Of a stretch of DNA of 64,000 bases, positions 46,115 to 58,360 are shown piece after piece. The notes below the pieces were generated by a model. It was not told the DNA's origin and searched no databases. It saw nothing but the letters and a program-made list of their open reading frames with translations. Location: positions 529,414,291-529,478,290 of the forward strand of contig NC_081409.1 in assembly GCF_030272615.1 (NCBI RefSeq). The letters are read 5' to 3'. The position numbers were made by a program, and so were the translations under genes. The stretch comes from Cryptomeria japonica. Taxonomy: Eukaryota > Streptophyta > Pinopsida > Cupressales > Cupressaceae. Positions within the stretch are counted from its first letter, which is position 1, and the number at the start of each line of letters is the position of its first letter.

Positions 46115-47169
46115 TGTAGGTCTCGGGGACAACTGAGAGGGGGGGGGGTGAATTGGTTGTCTAATAAATTCAAACCAAAATCTTATTGACCAACTTATTG
46201 CTTAATACCGATAAGACAGTTAATTGTGCCGGTAAACAATGTTAACAGGAAATGCTGTACCGGTAAGAATTAATGCATGAAACATAAGCACAAAGTCAGC
46301 CACAACACATGACACAAATATTTGTACGTGGAAACCCTGTAAGGGGAAAAACCACGGTGGGAAACCTTACCCACAATCAGATGATACCACTGTAGATAGT
46401 AAGTGTACAAAGAGGGGTCTGCACATACAGAAAGGCCAACAGCCTAGAGCTCACTGCTAAAACACAAATGGGAGTCACACTCACTACAGTTGGATGGTTA
46501 AATCCAATGAGAATGTACTGCACAAAATAGCATCTACATATGCTGGATTCAGTACCGGTGTAATGCTGATATGCTTTTCCAAAAACCTAACTTCACTTTC
46601 AAATGATGTCTTCGTGTATATCTCTGCTTGATCTCGCATATACCCTTCCTTAAATTTTTTTGGCATTCCACATTTGATCTTACAAATAAGATCTTACATT
46701 TATACCATACCCTAAGACCAATTTTAGTAGGTCGGCTCTACAAGATATTACAATAAAACATTTTACAAATAATACAATATCCGATGCAATAACCGATTGA
46801 ACATGTCGGCTTAATGCATTTACAACAATAATAAATCATCTCCATAGCGTGCCATGCTGATCTAGAAAAGATAAACTTGCCGGTGTAACCCTAGATAACC
46901 TGGACCTATTTGCCGGTAAAAGCAAATATGCAAATAAGAATATACCAATGATATTACTTCAAGGAAAAGTGTCCACATGATGTCTTCGACATTACCAGGT
47001 GTCTTCCATGTCATTGCATGTACCGGTGAACATTATATCCTGCCGGTTAACTATATACCGGTGATTGTTTGAGCATTTTACTGATTGCCGGTGAATGTTG
47101 CTGGATCTCCAAAGTAGGTGTTTTAGCAGGTGTTAACATCAATGACAAAACCATACCAAAATACCAACA
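46115..47169 (-). mobile_element. Solo LTR with 5-bp target duplication
   Basis: Read on the minus strand it starts TGTTGGTATTTTGGTATGG and ends CCCCGAGACCTACA. A perfect duplication CAATG (plus strand) flanks it at 46110-46114 and 47170-47174. It is 1055 bp. A TATA-like GGTATAAATG lies near 46705 on the minus strand. It contains a run of nine or more G at 46140-46150 and about nine RCCGGTR words. No coding sequence. Confidence 0.82.
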
Positions 47170-47174
47170 CAATG

Positions 47175-47700
47175 TGTAAACCCAAATAATCTTTTGACAT
47201 GTTTACGAAGTATTGAAACAGACCAAGAAAAGTTATCATCAAGGTTTTGAATAGTCCTTAGCAACATTTCAAATGAGTAAGATAATATTAGGACCTAGTA
47301 AAGAGTAGTCATAAAGGTTTCTTCTTTGCCATTGCTAAGTTAATATCATAATAAAATAGAAGATACAGAGAGCTCATAAGAAAATCATTAAGTCTTTGAG
47401 GGTCAAAGGTCAATGTATGCAACAAAGAAGAGACAAATCCCTTAGGGATTGTGACTTGTAGTAAGGATTTACACTCATAAATGTGCTAGCGGGCCTAAAG
47501 GACAATAAAATCTCATGAGACTTATGGATACTGAAGATTCCATACAGAGTATCTCCATAAATAGTAACAGGTTAGATCAAGAAAACAAAGATATGAAAGA
47601 TCTCACAATATAGTGACAAAGTGCATTGGTTGTAATAAAAGAAGAGGTCAATATGAATAAATTCACGAGTCTCAACCAACAATGATTGTAATAGGAATGA
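47175..47700. other. Non-coding stretch
   Basis: This is A-rich and similar in word use to the stretch before the solo LTR, so probably its continuation. No gene. Confidence 0.5.
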
Positions 47701-47705
47701 AAAGT

Positions 47706-48017
47706 GTAGACACCTAAAAATGGTCAACGCTTGTGGAATTGTACTTTAACATTTGCGCATTGCCTTATTTTAGGTTTTTGCGTCGCATTAACATTTTCTC
47801 CTATGTTACGCACTTGGTCTTTATCATTTGCGAGCATTGAGTCATTCTTCTACATTCTTCATTTATCTCGCTCTCAAATTTGGTCTTGTTAATAACAATA
47901 TTTGTCATGATTTCAGTCAATCTTAGCCTGTCGCATCTATGTGTGTATTCATTTGTCATCATTTTGGACATCATCAATCCTAATTAGGGTTTTTGTCCTC
48001 TTATCAATCCTGTCATC
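47706..48017 (+). repeat. Truncated 5' LTR
   Basis: It matches the first 312 bp of the right LTR with few substitutions, then breaks off at CTGTCATC. The deletion point joins it directly to internal coding sequence. Confidence 0.9.
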
Positions 48018-49563
48018 TCGGCGTCCTCCACATCTGATCTCCAATCCCACTATCTCTGTTGTAGCTGTGTGAAGTCAGCATATGCTATGTGTGGTTGAAT
48101 CATACTCCCCCACTGACTCATCTCTCTATGAGATCAGGCAAAGTGTGCAGTCCTCCTGGGTACATCCTGCCTCTCTCCAAACTGTTGTCTAACTCTCTCT
48201 GGCAGGTACATCTCAATCACTCTCTAGCAATTCACTGGTTGCCCAATCAGGTACCTCTCCTATCTACAATATGATAGCTCATCACTATCATCTGACCATC
48301 AAGGGCAATCAAGATATGGCCTCCATGTGAACTCTCTCAATCTGTCTAGCTCGTGTCGCCAATACAATATGTATCCAAAAGGACCCTGTCTCAGTGCTCC
48401 CCCATAGCAGTACACATATGGTTGGTGTGGTACTACCTATCTCTCTGTAATCGGTCAACATATGACTATGTGCTCAAATGCCCATACCTGTAGCAATGTG
48501 ACTCCACAGCTCAAAGTCTGCACTCCCTGATATGCTATCTAATGCAACTGAAAATACAGCATAGCAAGTACACATGGTCCCCATGCATACACCGTACCCT
48601 CTGTCACCATCCGCTCTAGCACTCTTCCCCATCCAATAGGGAATCCATGTCCTCATCTGTCTCCTACTAGTAGACATTCTATCACCACTGCTATCACCAC
48701 ATATCATCGATCATACTCTGATGCCATGGTCTCCCAGCCAATCTCCCTCTCTATGATATCCAGATCATCTACGTCGCACTCAAATAATCTACACAACGTG
48801 TCTCTCCCTATAACTGGGTCATACTCTACCATCTCTCCATAAATTGAAATGCGGAGGATACGCCATACGTCCTCTAGTGTCACAGTGGCCTCTCTAGTCG
48901 CTAGATGGAAGGAGGAAGTCTCCGAATGCCATCGCTCTGCCAATGCGGTAAGTAGTCCTATGTTTGCCCTAATCTCAGGCATGAATGTGACATAGTATAT
49001 CCCAAGTTCTGCTAATGTATCTCTGTCTATGCTCCTAAGTCTATGTCGTAACATGAAGCAATCTGGTCGGTTCTCCCGTGTGATCAATGGATACTATCGA
49101 CTCTGCATCACAATTGGGGCATATTTTGTCAGTTTTAGGGTTTTCTCCTATGGGTTGCATTTCCTCAGTTCATGTCCAAATCAGGGTGTTTCTAAGCTAT
49201 TTTGATCTATCCTACCCTTATCCCCCCTTTCCAGATCATTTGCATGCTGTTTTTGACCTAAATTGAGTTTCCAGAGCACAACTGCGCTTGTGTGATGAGT
49301 CCTGCGCCTGTGTCACATAACCTGTGCCTGTGTCCCCCTACACAAGTGCAGAAGACCCTACACAAGTGTAGGATTTTCCCTACACAAGCGCAGAAGTCAG
49401 TTTCTGCATTCCCTGTGGGCCTCGCAATGTCCCGCAAGCAAGTCAAATTCATAAAATTGAAAACATGGGTTTTTGAGATACATACCGCTGCTCCTGCGTC
49501 GTCCGGTCATCTGTATGTGTGTACATGTTCTCCGAGGTGATCTTCTATTGGAATGTTTGCCAT
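48018..49563 (-). pseudogene. Antisense plant-mobile-domain-like gene in the deletion derivative
   Basis: On the minus strand, exon 1 (49563-49486) starts ATG and encodes 26 codons beginning MANIPIEDHLGEHVH. The donor is GTATGT at 49485 and the acceptor TGATGCAG ends at 49103; both are phase 0. Exon 2 (from 49102) shows SIDRDTLAELGIYYVTFMPE, then LLTALAERWHSETSSFHLAT, then EATVTLEDVWRILRI, and after a shift near 48705 a PMD-like continuation (SADFELWSHIATG). The same blocks occur in the 14713 gene. It is cut off on its 3' side by the element's internal deletion. It has an in-frame TGA in exon 1 and other stops. Confidence 0.75.
49258..49400. repeat. Short inverted words in the antisense-gene intron
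   Basis: GCGCTTGTGTG, GCGCCTGTGTC and TGCCTGTGTCC are followed by CTACACAAGTGCAG, CTACACAAGTGTAGG and TACACAAGCGCAG. The second group is roughly the reverse complement of the first, so the intron RNA could fold. No function is assigned. Confidence 0.7.
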
Positions 49564-49644
49564 CTCTCTGCAAGTGTCCTTTTCCAGAGCAACAAATCCT
49601 CTTCTTGGGCTAGTGCAAATGAGCAATTTTCACTCTCTTGGTCT

Positions 49645-49653
49645 CATTTATAG
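49645..49653 (-). promoter_or_regulatory. TATA box of the second antisense gene
   Basis: Minus-strand CTATAAATG lies about 85 bp upstream of the ATG at 49563, the same layout as the 14632 TATA box. Confidence 0.6.
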
Positions 49654-49911
49654 ATCTTTGTCAGTGCATAGATGGACGTACACCCTCTCCATCTCATGTT
49701 GGTCGCGGTCTTTTGCACCATTAATTGCTTGTCCTTCATGCATCCGATCTCCGATTGTCTGTCCATTCGATTCTATCATTATTATCGATCATTTGGCCTC
49801 TTTTCTACATGTTTTCGGCCAATTCCTTGAGGGGGCATGCATATGTCATTATTATTGTCTGGGCCATTTTCATTATTGTTCTTTGAAACAACGCTTAAAA
49901 TCGCATTGTCT

Positions 49912-49926
49912 CAAAGAGGGGCAAAA
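49912..49926 (+). other. Polypurine tract
   Basis: CAAAGAGGGGCAAAA immediately precedes the right LTR start TGTAGACACC. Confidence 0.8.
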
Positions 49927-51394
49927 TGTAGACACCTAAAAATGGTCAACGCTTGTGGAATCATACTTTAACATTTGCGCATTGCCTTATTTTAGGTTTT
50001 TGCATCGCATTAACATTTTCTCCTATGTTACGCACTTGGTCTTTATCATTTGTGAGAATTGAGTCATTCTTCTGCATTCTTCATTTATCTCGCTCTCGAA
50101 TTTGGTCTTGTCGATAACAATATTTGTCATGATTTTGGTCAATCTTATCCTGTCGCATCTATGTGCGTATTCATTTGTCATCATTTTGGACATCATCAAT
50201 CCTAGTTAGGGTTTTTGTCCTCTTATCAATCTTGTCATCATGCGATCGATTTGTCATCGATTCTAGTCTTTTGATCAATTTATCATCAATCTTGTCATCT
50301 TGAGATCGATTTGTCATCGATCCTCGTCCTTTTCAATCTTGTCATTTTGTGATCGATTTGTCATCGATCCTTGTCCTCTTCAATCATGTCAATTGGCGCA
50401 TATCAATTTGGTCTCTTTATCAATATTGATCAATTTGTCAACCAATCTCAATTGTTTATCAATCAAATCATTTATCAATTCAAAATCATGATCGAATCGA
50501 CATCAAATCAATTGTATATCAAGACCTAATTGTCGTCCTTGCATTTCTAATTTATCTTCTAGGGTTTTATGATTTATTCATTTAACCTTGTTTGTCATTT
50601 TCTCTCCATTCTCCCTCTACGTTAAATAATTTATTTATTTATCCTAAGTCTTCTTGTCACAATTAAATATTTATTTAATTGGCTAATTAATTCCCTCTCT
50701 TTTTGTGAATTAATTAATGAATGAAAAATTGTTAATTAATTCACTTATTTTTCTAATTTCATCAATTCCTATTTTCTAATTTGTCAAATTTAATTTCCAC
50801 CTAATTAATTTTTCTCTAGTTCTCCCTATTTTTGTGCTTTGGTGGAAGCATGAATTTCTCATGCATCATACTTTTGGCATAGCAAGATGTCATAAGCCTC
50901 TAGTCTTCTAGCCTTTGCATTGGCAATATGTCATAATTCATGACATAGAAGGTGTCATAACTTTCTTCTTTCCACTCAATTGTGCCATTTTTGAAATCAA
51001 TTGCCTCTAATATCAATTTCATGCTAATCTTGTCTTTTCTCCAATTTATCTATAAATTGGATGAATTTCTTCAATCAAGACTAATCACTTTGTCAAATCA
51101 ATCACGCTTTGAGTACTCTTGCGCTAATTGTCAATCTTGCTTTCACATTAGGTTTATGCACTTGAAGGTGAGATCCACAAACAAAAACTATTTGAAGAAG
51201 AAAGAAGGACAATGGAGCCACATGAAGGAGATATTCAGATCTGCATTTGGTTTGCTTAGCTTTTAATCTTGAATGTTTTGCTTTCATGTCTTTATTGAGT
51301 GTGTTTAGGATTGATCATTGCATTTGAGCTTTCATGATTGAGCTAGATTAGTATTTTGATTTGCTTGTGATGATTTCCGATTTCCTATGCTACA
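49927..51394 (+). repeat. 3' LTR of the deletion derivative
   Basis: It is 1468 bp, from TGTAGACACC to TGCTACA. It contains repeated GATCGATTTGTCATCGAT words (50240-50370), TTAATTAATT-rich sequence (50620-50810) and a TATA-like CTATAAATTGG near 51049. Confidence 0.88.
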
Positions 51395-51399
51395 AAAAG

Positions 51400-52580
51400 T
51401 AATCATTAGATAAAGACAATGAATTTTTTACAGTCATCAATACAAGGAAGGCCAACAATCACAACATATTTGAGCCATGGACAATAATTATAGAGGATTT
51501 TCCTTTTAGTTTCAAACAAGAAAAGATCACAAAAGATTGTTGAATGCATATGAAAAAGGGTCAATGTCATTGCTCAAGAAAGTGATCATGAGCATCACAA
51601 AAAGGGAAGTAACAATAAATCATAAGGTTACAAACATATGCTTCAAATTCTAGACAATGATAGTAATAGAGGTTTCTAGCCAAGCAATGGTGACAATGAA
51701 TGCTAGAGGAAAGAACAAACCAGGGCAGCCAATAAGGATAAAAAGAAATATTAATTCAAGATATTCATTGTTTTCATAGGGAGCAAAAAACAATGACAAA
51801 TAATAGTGAATAAGGTTACGTTGTAGGAGTGAATCTCGAGGTATTTAAGAGCCATAGAGTCACAGGGGTCATTCACAAGAATGCAATCAGAGTTTCCATC
51901 CATGGAAGCAACTTATACTATGACAATGACAACCATTTAAACCCTAAGCAGGGCAGAGATAATCATTTGACAATCATTCATGGCTAGAGATCAAAGACAA
52001 CTCAAGAGTCTGCTACAGTGATATGGTATCCTATCAAATCCAAGCACACAAAACATTCAAAAGGAAAAGCCACATAGGACTACCATGAAACATAAAGACT
52101 ATAACAATGTAAAGAACACAAGGAGGACTTCATTGACATCCATAGAACAATTCATGACAACAAAGAGGATATAGATACCAAAGTCACAACAAGCATGCAT
52201 ATGGATTAAGATGATAGTAGCAGGTTTGAACAATCTTAGCTCCATATACTTCAAGAAAAGTCTACTACAAGGTCTAGAACATAGTCCTAGATTGCCCAAA
52301 ATAGTAAGAGTATGAAGGATATTCCTTAATAAAATTTTACAATCATGGAAATGAAGAAAATATAACCATCCAGTTCACTAGGTGAAGTATAACAGAGAGA
52401 AAATTTCAAAATAAAGTATGATGATCATAGTGAACATACAAAAGGTCAGAGGTTTACAAAACAAATCCAAAGATTAGTACACTATTTTCTTTTAAACAGT
52501 TCAAAAGGGGTTATGGAAAAACTACGTTGACTCAAAGGGATAGTTAAGCTTCACATAACACTACAACTCATTTCGTAATG
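51400..52580. other. Non-coding A-rich stretch
   Basis: It shares word use with 45600-46109 and 47175-47700. No gene or element structure is seen. Confidence 0.5.
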
Positions 52581-52796
52581 CATGTTGGGGAGATTGTTGG
52601 ATGCTTGGATAGATTGTTGGTGAGTATGGTGAAAATATGTGCTTGAGAGATAGTTGAGGATGTTTGAGAGATGTGTTGTCATTGATGTCAACATATTTCT
52701 ATGTATATGACAGTGATGTAGTGAGTTGGTTTGTTCTGTATGGTTATGATCAGAGTTTGTGGATTAACGGGTTTGTAGAGGATTGTGTTTAGATGA
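52581..52796 (+). mobile_element. Possible copia-type polypurine tract and LTR start
   Basis: CATGTTGGGGAGAT directly precedes TGTTGGATGC (52595), resembling the GGGGGAGATTGTTGG junction of copia elements. The sequence is interrupted by the Athila insertion at 52797. No RNase H frame was seen upstream, so this is weak. Confidence 0.3.
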
Positions 52797-54066
52797 TGAT
52801 GAGCTGAGATATTAGCTCCTTTTATTCCTAAAACTCATAAGTTTTGTCACGTTTTGATTTATATGATGGGATGGTAATGATGTATTAAAGTTTGATAATA
52901 TGCATTTCAGATGTTAACTGAACCCATTAAATCATGTTTTGTCTTTGCCAATTATTCCTGCAACCATGTGATTTATTCCTGTTTCCATACAGATTGTCAT
53001 AGGCGATATCATGTGTGAAATTAATAGATGTTTTGATTAATTAAAATAGATATGTATATTCTTGTATGTTCTCTCTTTTCAATTGCAGGACTAAATGAGA
53101 TGCTACAGAGAAAGTTGTCGTATCACGCCGATGGTGGTTTGAGATATTCAAGGAAGCGACTAAAATTTCAAATCAGCGAAGAGGATAATAAGCGTAAGGA
53201 ACGATAGAGGAGAAGTAGGTACACAAGACTCATTTATGTCTGACTATAGTGGGCATCAATCTTGTAATACCACCATGCTATGTTTTGGCTGTGGTTTGGT
53301 TTAGATCCACAATTATAGTGGCTTAACTCTGACTTTTTTCCTTCATGAATGTTATCCGTCTCTTGTCATCGACGTGATCTTAATTGTAGGAATTTGTTGT
53401 TTTCTTTTAAATAAGTGTCTCCATCTCTTTTCCAGGCTAGAAAGAAAAGAGAAGGAAAAAGAGCAGAATATTTACAAATAAAGTTGCAGAGTGTTTGAGT
53501 TTCTTTTCATTCTGAATAATGTATGGACTTTTGAGAAACAATGAATAAAGATATGTTATTCTGAGCACTTAGAGTTATTTTGGAAGCCTAGAAGTACTCA
53601 TCCAAGGGGGCCCACTTGGTGAGTGTTTCTGTGCCTTTGTTAAATTTAGTTTTCTTCTTTCACTGCAATAGACATCCTTGCATTGACTGTTCCTACAGCC
53701 ATTCGAAATAGATCCATTGAGTGTTCCTGCAGCCAAAGCAAACAGAGTAATTCCTATTTGGCAGCTTTGGGCTTAGTTAGTATTTCTTGAGTGAGATTTG
53801 TTTTAATGTAGATTTTTCCTTTAGCCATTCAATTGTTTTAATTCTTACTTACTTTTCCTGCATAAGATTTTAGTTGCTGTAGTAATGCAGGGTAGCTATC
53901 ACAATAACTTAGTGCATATATAGTGCAAACCCATTTCAAGTATTACGTCCCTAGGTTGACAATCAAATGAACTCCAACTATGGAGATAGTAACTTCATAG
54001 AGTGAATGCCCAAAATTCGGGTTGAGAATTTAATTATAGTTATTATTCCTATTGTTGGACTGAACA
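52797..54066 (+). repeat. Athila 5' LTR
   Basis: It is 1270 bp, TGATGAGCTG to GGACTGAACA. It aligns with 62652-63798 along that length with few differences. Confidence 0.92.
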
Positions 54067-54070
54067 TTTT

Positions 54071-54088
54071 TGGCACCATTGCCGGGGA
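54071..54088 (+). other. Primer-binding site, tRNA-Asp-like
   Basis: TGGCACCATTGCCGGGGA, four bases after the LTR, is close to the complement of plant tRNA-Asp 3' end used by Athila elements. It starts with TGG, as required for pairing with CCA. Confidence 0.85.
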
Positions 54089-54189
54089 TGGTGTCAAACT
54101 AAGAACCTTCTATGGTTATTATATTTTTAGTTTTTAGTTTAGTTGTTTTTGATAGCCCTAATTGCTTTAAGTAATTCTTATGAACCTTC

Positions 54190-55640
54190 ATGCATAGGCA
54201 CAGAATATATGCTCAAGGTATATTCCTCCCCAGTCATCCTAATCATGCAGGAATTGATCCATATGACCCCCCAGATGTAAATCCTTTTTCTGAACTTTAT
54301 CAAATCCCATAAAATTTGAACCATTCTGAATTTGAATTTCTTGAGAACAACCTCCATTTTCTCTTTGGACCTCTAGAAGAAGAACTTCATTTAGTGAATT
54401 CTCCTAAAATCCCAATCCAAGGAAATCCACCTCCTAGTGGGAATAATCCACCCCCACCCGTGGCACCAAAATTTGAGCTCCCTATCTCTGATCAACATGA
54501 TAATGCTAATCTCAAGAAGATTGTAGCTTCTTCTCTCCCTAAATTCTATGGATTAGTGAAAGAGCACCCAAACACATTCTTGTTTGAGTTTGATGTTCTC
54601 TATAGGAGTTTTGATTATATTACAGATTCCCATAGACTCAAAATATTCCCTGTCACTTTGAAAGAATCATCTTTAAGATGGTTTATGAGTCTAGGGAGTA
54701 GCACAATCACTACATGGGATGAGATGAAATGACTGTTTCTAACAAAATACAAGGATTATTGTAGAGGCACTGATCGCCATGGGGATGATATTTTTAGAAT
54801 GACAGAGAAAGAAGATGAGAGTCTTGAAGATTATCTAAAGAGGTTTCTATTCAGTGTCAAAAAGTCCACACATATCACTCTAAATGAAGATTCTCTCAAG
54901 CTGATATTTTTGAGAGGAATCAGTGATGAATACACAGATGCTTTGGATCTTATGGGGGGAGGTGACATAACACAATCCACATGGAATGATATTGGACAAA
55001 TTTGTCAGAAGTATTCCAGATCTGCTTCCAAGAAAAATAGGTGTTTCAAGCCAAGAGTTTCTTCATCAACATCTGGTAATGGAGTTTCTAGAATGGAACT
55101 TAGCCATTTGTTGAAGGAGTTTAAGGAGGATATCATAAAAAATATGGCTACTCAACTGGACACACTCTTAGCTAAGAAGAAGCATGAGGAAATTGATGTA
55201 GTTCTTGCAAGATTTTCCTTCATTGTAGACAAAGAAAAAGAGACTACAGATGTAAAATGGTTGCAAATATTGAAGTCCTTGACTTCAAGACAATACAAGG
55301 TGATGATGAAAAAGTTTTCTATGTTGCTCAAAGAAGGCCGAATTTTCCAAGACAAGGTATGCCTCTTGATCCACTTTCTTTTTCTAGTTATAGTGGAAAT
55401 TCCTATGCACCAAATAATCAATGGCAATCTCCATATGCTCAAAATTTTGGTAGTTATCTAAATTGGTATGGTCCTCAAGGCCAAGGGCAACATTTTGCTA
55501 GTCAAACTCCACAGTGGCAGAAGCTACAAGGAAATTGGTCTCCACCTTAGGGACCATGGCAACAATTTCAAGGAAATTGGAAACCTGCTCCTCAATGGAG
55601 GGGGAGTCAACCATGGACAAATCAGTCTTTTGGAAATTAG
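54190..55640 (+). pseudogene. Athila gag
   Basis: The frame opens at ATG 54190 (MHRHRIYAQG) and runs with stops at 54310 and 54730. The gag core shows SSLPKFYGLVKEHPNTFLFE (54530-54590), RLKIFPVTLKESSLRWF (54630-54680), then SLEDYLKRF (54820-54846) and RGISDEYTDALDLMGGGDI (54910-54970). A frameshift near 55250 moves it to the frame used by pol. The tail is Gln/Asn/Pro-rich (NNQWQSPYAQNF). The Cys-rich knuckle expected before KMVANIEVL is not intact, and no C-x2-C pair is seen. Confidence 0.85.
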
Positions 55641-56560
55641 TAGCCTCAGCAGCCACAACCACTTGTAATAATGCCTCCCCTTGCAGCCACTATTGTTCCA
55701 CCTAAACCCACACAATTGCCCACTCAACCAATGATGAATCCTAATAGCAAATCTCAGCAACAACAACAAGTTTATTTAGCTGATCCTAATCAATACCCAG
55801 CCTATTCTCTATCTATAAGTGATATTCACCTCAGATCAGGGACAACTTTGCCTAATCCATCCCCTCTAGTTATAACTAAAATACCCAAAGAACAAGAAAT
55901 CTCTAGTCCAACAATCCCAATACCTCAAAATCAACAACTACCCCCAATTCCTCAAAGGTTGCAAGAAAAAGAGATTCTTCCAGAATAGGAACAAAGTTTT
56001 GATATTATAGATCAAATGAAACACATATGTGTTAAAATCCCATTGTTACAAGCTATAAAGGATGTCCATGTATACAGTAAGGCAATTAGGGAAGCATGTC
56101 TAAAGAATCCTGGTAGAAAGAAAAAAGATCCGCAAATAGTGCATGTAATGGGTCAATTGGCTGATATTATGTTAGGAAAAGTTTCAATTCTTAAGTATGT
56201 TGATCTTGGTAGCCATGTTGTGAATATAGTCATCAATGACACTCAGATAAATAATGCTTTGATAGATTTGGGAGAAGCCATTAATGTTATGACAAGGGAT
56301 GTTATGCAGCGGCTTGACATAACTAGTCTCAGACCTACACCTATAGTCCTATAGCTTGCTGATAGTTCTATAGTTTGACCTGATGGTATGATTGAAGATA
56401 TAGTTTTTTCTTTGGATTCTTGGGAATACCTTGTACACTTTATGATCATGTCTCTTAAGGCCATATTGGGAGGATATCCAATGATCTTGGGAAGACCTTG
56501 ACTTGCTACAACTGATGCATATATTGGATTTTGGTCAGGGGATATGACTATCTCAGATGG
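55641..56560 (+). pseudogene. Athila Pro-rich linker and aspartic protease
   Basis: It is in frame with the gag tail and reverse transcriptase. A Gln/Pro-rich linker (55671-55988) leads to the protease with VVNIVINDTQINNALIDLGE (about 56217-56276). DLG replaces the usual DTG or DSG, as is common in Athila and Tat. Further on, AILGGYPMILGRP (56463-56500) is the C-terminal protease block. In-frame stops lie at 55986, 56352, 56376 and 56499. Confidence 0.82.
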
Positions 56561-58360
56561 AAATACTACCAAAACATTAGCTCTGTTTTCTCCTGCTCGG
56601 CCCCAATTTGATCAACAACAAGCTATTTGGCCTAACTTGGGAGAAGAATTTGAAGAAGGAGTTGACTCTATGAATCACCTTATGATGATTAATAGAGGAC
56701 CATTCATCCAAATTCATAATGATGACCTAGTTCCTTATAAAATTCGGACAAATGAGTTAAGGCAAGAGCAGCAGTTGAAGGAGTTAGTATCAAATATTTC
56801 AGAATCAGACTTTCCTATAGCCAGTGATATGTTGCATACTCTGTTGCCACAAGAAGTCTGCACTTCTCATTTTTCTGATGTATCTCAAATTGATCTTACT
56901 ATCAAAGTGGAAGTTGATTCAAACAAATATTTGAATATCAATGGTAATCTTACAGAAACTCAAAGAGTAGCACTTGTGGACTTGCTCAAATGTCATAAAC
57001 ATGCTTTTACATGGGATTACAAGGATATGCATGGAATTGATACTACAGTTTGTACCCACCGTATCTACATAAAAGAAGACTATAGACCACTTAGACAACC
57101 GCAAAGAAGAATCAATCCTACATTAAGAGAAATAGTTAAAGAAGAATTGTAGAAATTGTTAAATGTTGGATTTATCTATCCTATTTTGGATAGTCAATGG
57201 GTATCACCTTTAGTGATAGTTCCCAAGAAAGGAGGAAAATGGCAGGTATGTGTGGATTATAGAGCTTTGAACTTGGCAACCAGAAAGGATCATTTTCCAT
57301 TACCATTTGTGGATCAGGTATTAGACTCCTTGGCAGTGAAGCAATATTACTCATTTCTTGATGGATTCAGTGGCTACAACCATATTCAAATTGCCCTAGA
57401 GGATCAAGAAAAGACTACATTTACTTGCCCTTGTGGAACATATGCATATTTTGTTCTTCCTTTTGGATTATGTAATGCTCCAACTACTTTTCAAAGAGAA
57501 GTTATAAGCATATTCTCAGGTATTTCCCAAGACAACATGGAAATTTATATGGATGATTTTACAACCTATGGTTCAGAATTTGAAGAAGCATTGAAGAACC
57601 TGAAGAAAGTTTTGCAACAGTGTGAAGATTGTAATTTATCATTGAATAGTGAAAAGTGCTTCATGATGATGCAAGAAGGTATAGTTCTTGGTCATCATAT
57701 CTCTATAAATGGAATACAAGTTGACCCAACAAAAATAGAAGTTATTCAAAATATCACCGCACTGGTAAAGCAAAAAGATGTCAGCAGTTTTCTTGGTCAT
57801 GCTGGATATTATAGAAGGTTTATCAAAGATTTCAGCAAAATTGAAAGCCCTTTATATTCTCTTTTGACCAAGGATATGGAATTTAAATGGACTTCCTCAT
57901 GCAATGAATCTTTCTTGAAGCTCAAACAAGCTTTGACCCAAGCACCAATTCTTAAAGGTCCAAACTGGTCCTTACCATTTCAAATTCACACAGATGCATC
58001 CGATTATACCATAGGAGTAGTCTTAGGACAAAAGATTGATAATTTGGAGAGTGAAAAATATTATATCAGTAACATGTAGGGGCCTAAGCTAAATTACACT
58101 GTCACTGAAAAGGAAATGTTAGCAATTATATATGCACTCAACAAATTTAGGAACTATATAATAGGATATCTGATATTTTTCTATACTGATCATACATCAA
58201 TCAGATATCTCATGAACAAACCTTCAATCATAGGAAGATTGGATCACTGGTTACTGTTGATGCAAGATTTTGATATCACAGTTATTGATAAACCAGGAAA
58301 GTCCAATGTGGTGCAAATTGTCTTTCTAGGCTTCAATTATAGGATGATTCTGCAACCATA
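56561..58360 (+). pseudogene. Athila reverse transcriptase and RNase H
   Basis: Blocks in order: THRIYIKEDYRPLRQPQRR (57055-57111), SPLVIVPKKGGKWQVCVDYR (57204-57265), FLDGFSGYNHIQIA (57354-57396), LPFGLCNAPTTFQR (57459-57500), the YMDD active site (57546-57557), SEKCFMMMQEGIVLGH (57648-57696) and GYYRRFIKDFS (57804-57836). RNase H has IHTDASDYTIGVVLGQ (57984-58031), TEKEMLAIIYALNKFRNYI (58104-58160) and FYTDHTSIRYLMNKP (58179-58223). Stops at 57150 and 58077 are the only ones in about 1.8 kb. A frameshift near 58315 separates it from integrase. Confidence 0.93.

Larger units (their letters stand above)
47706..51394 (+). mobile_element. Deletion derivative of a Tat-like gypsy element
   Basis: A truncated left LTR (47706-48017) and a full right LTR (49927-51394) both start TGTAGACACCTAAAAATGG. 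A perfect duplication AAAAG flanks the whole (47701-47705 and 51395-51399). The polypurine tract CAAAGAGGGGCAAAA precedes the right LTR, so the element reads on the plus strand. Gag, pol and most of the left LTR are lost. What remains inside is an antisense plant-mobile-domain gene. The LTR start is different from the 12446 element, so it is another family. Confidence 0.9.
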
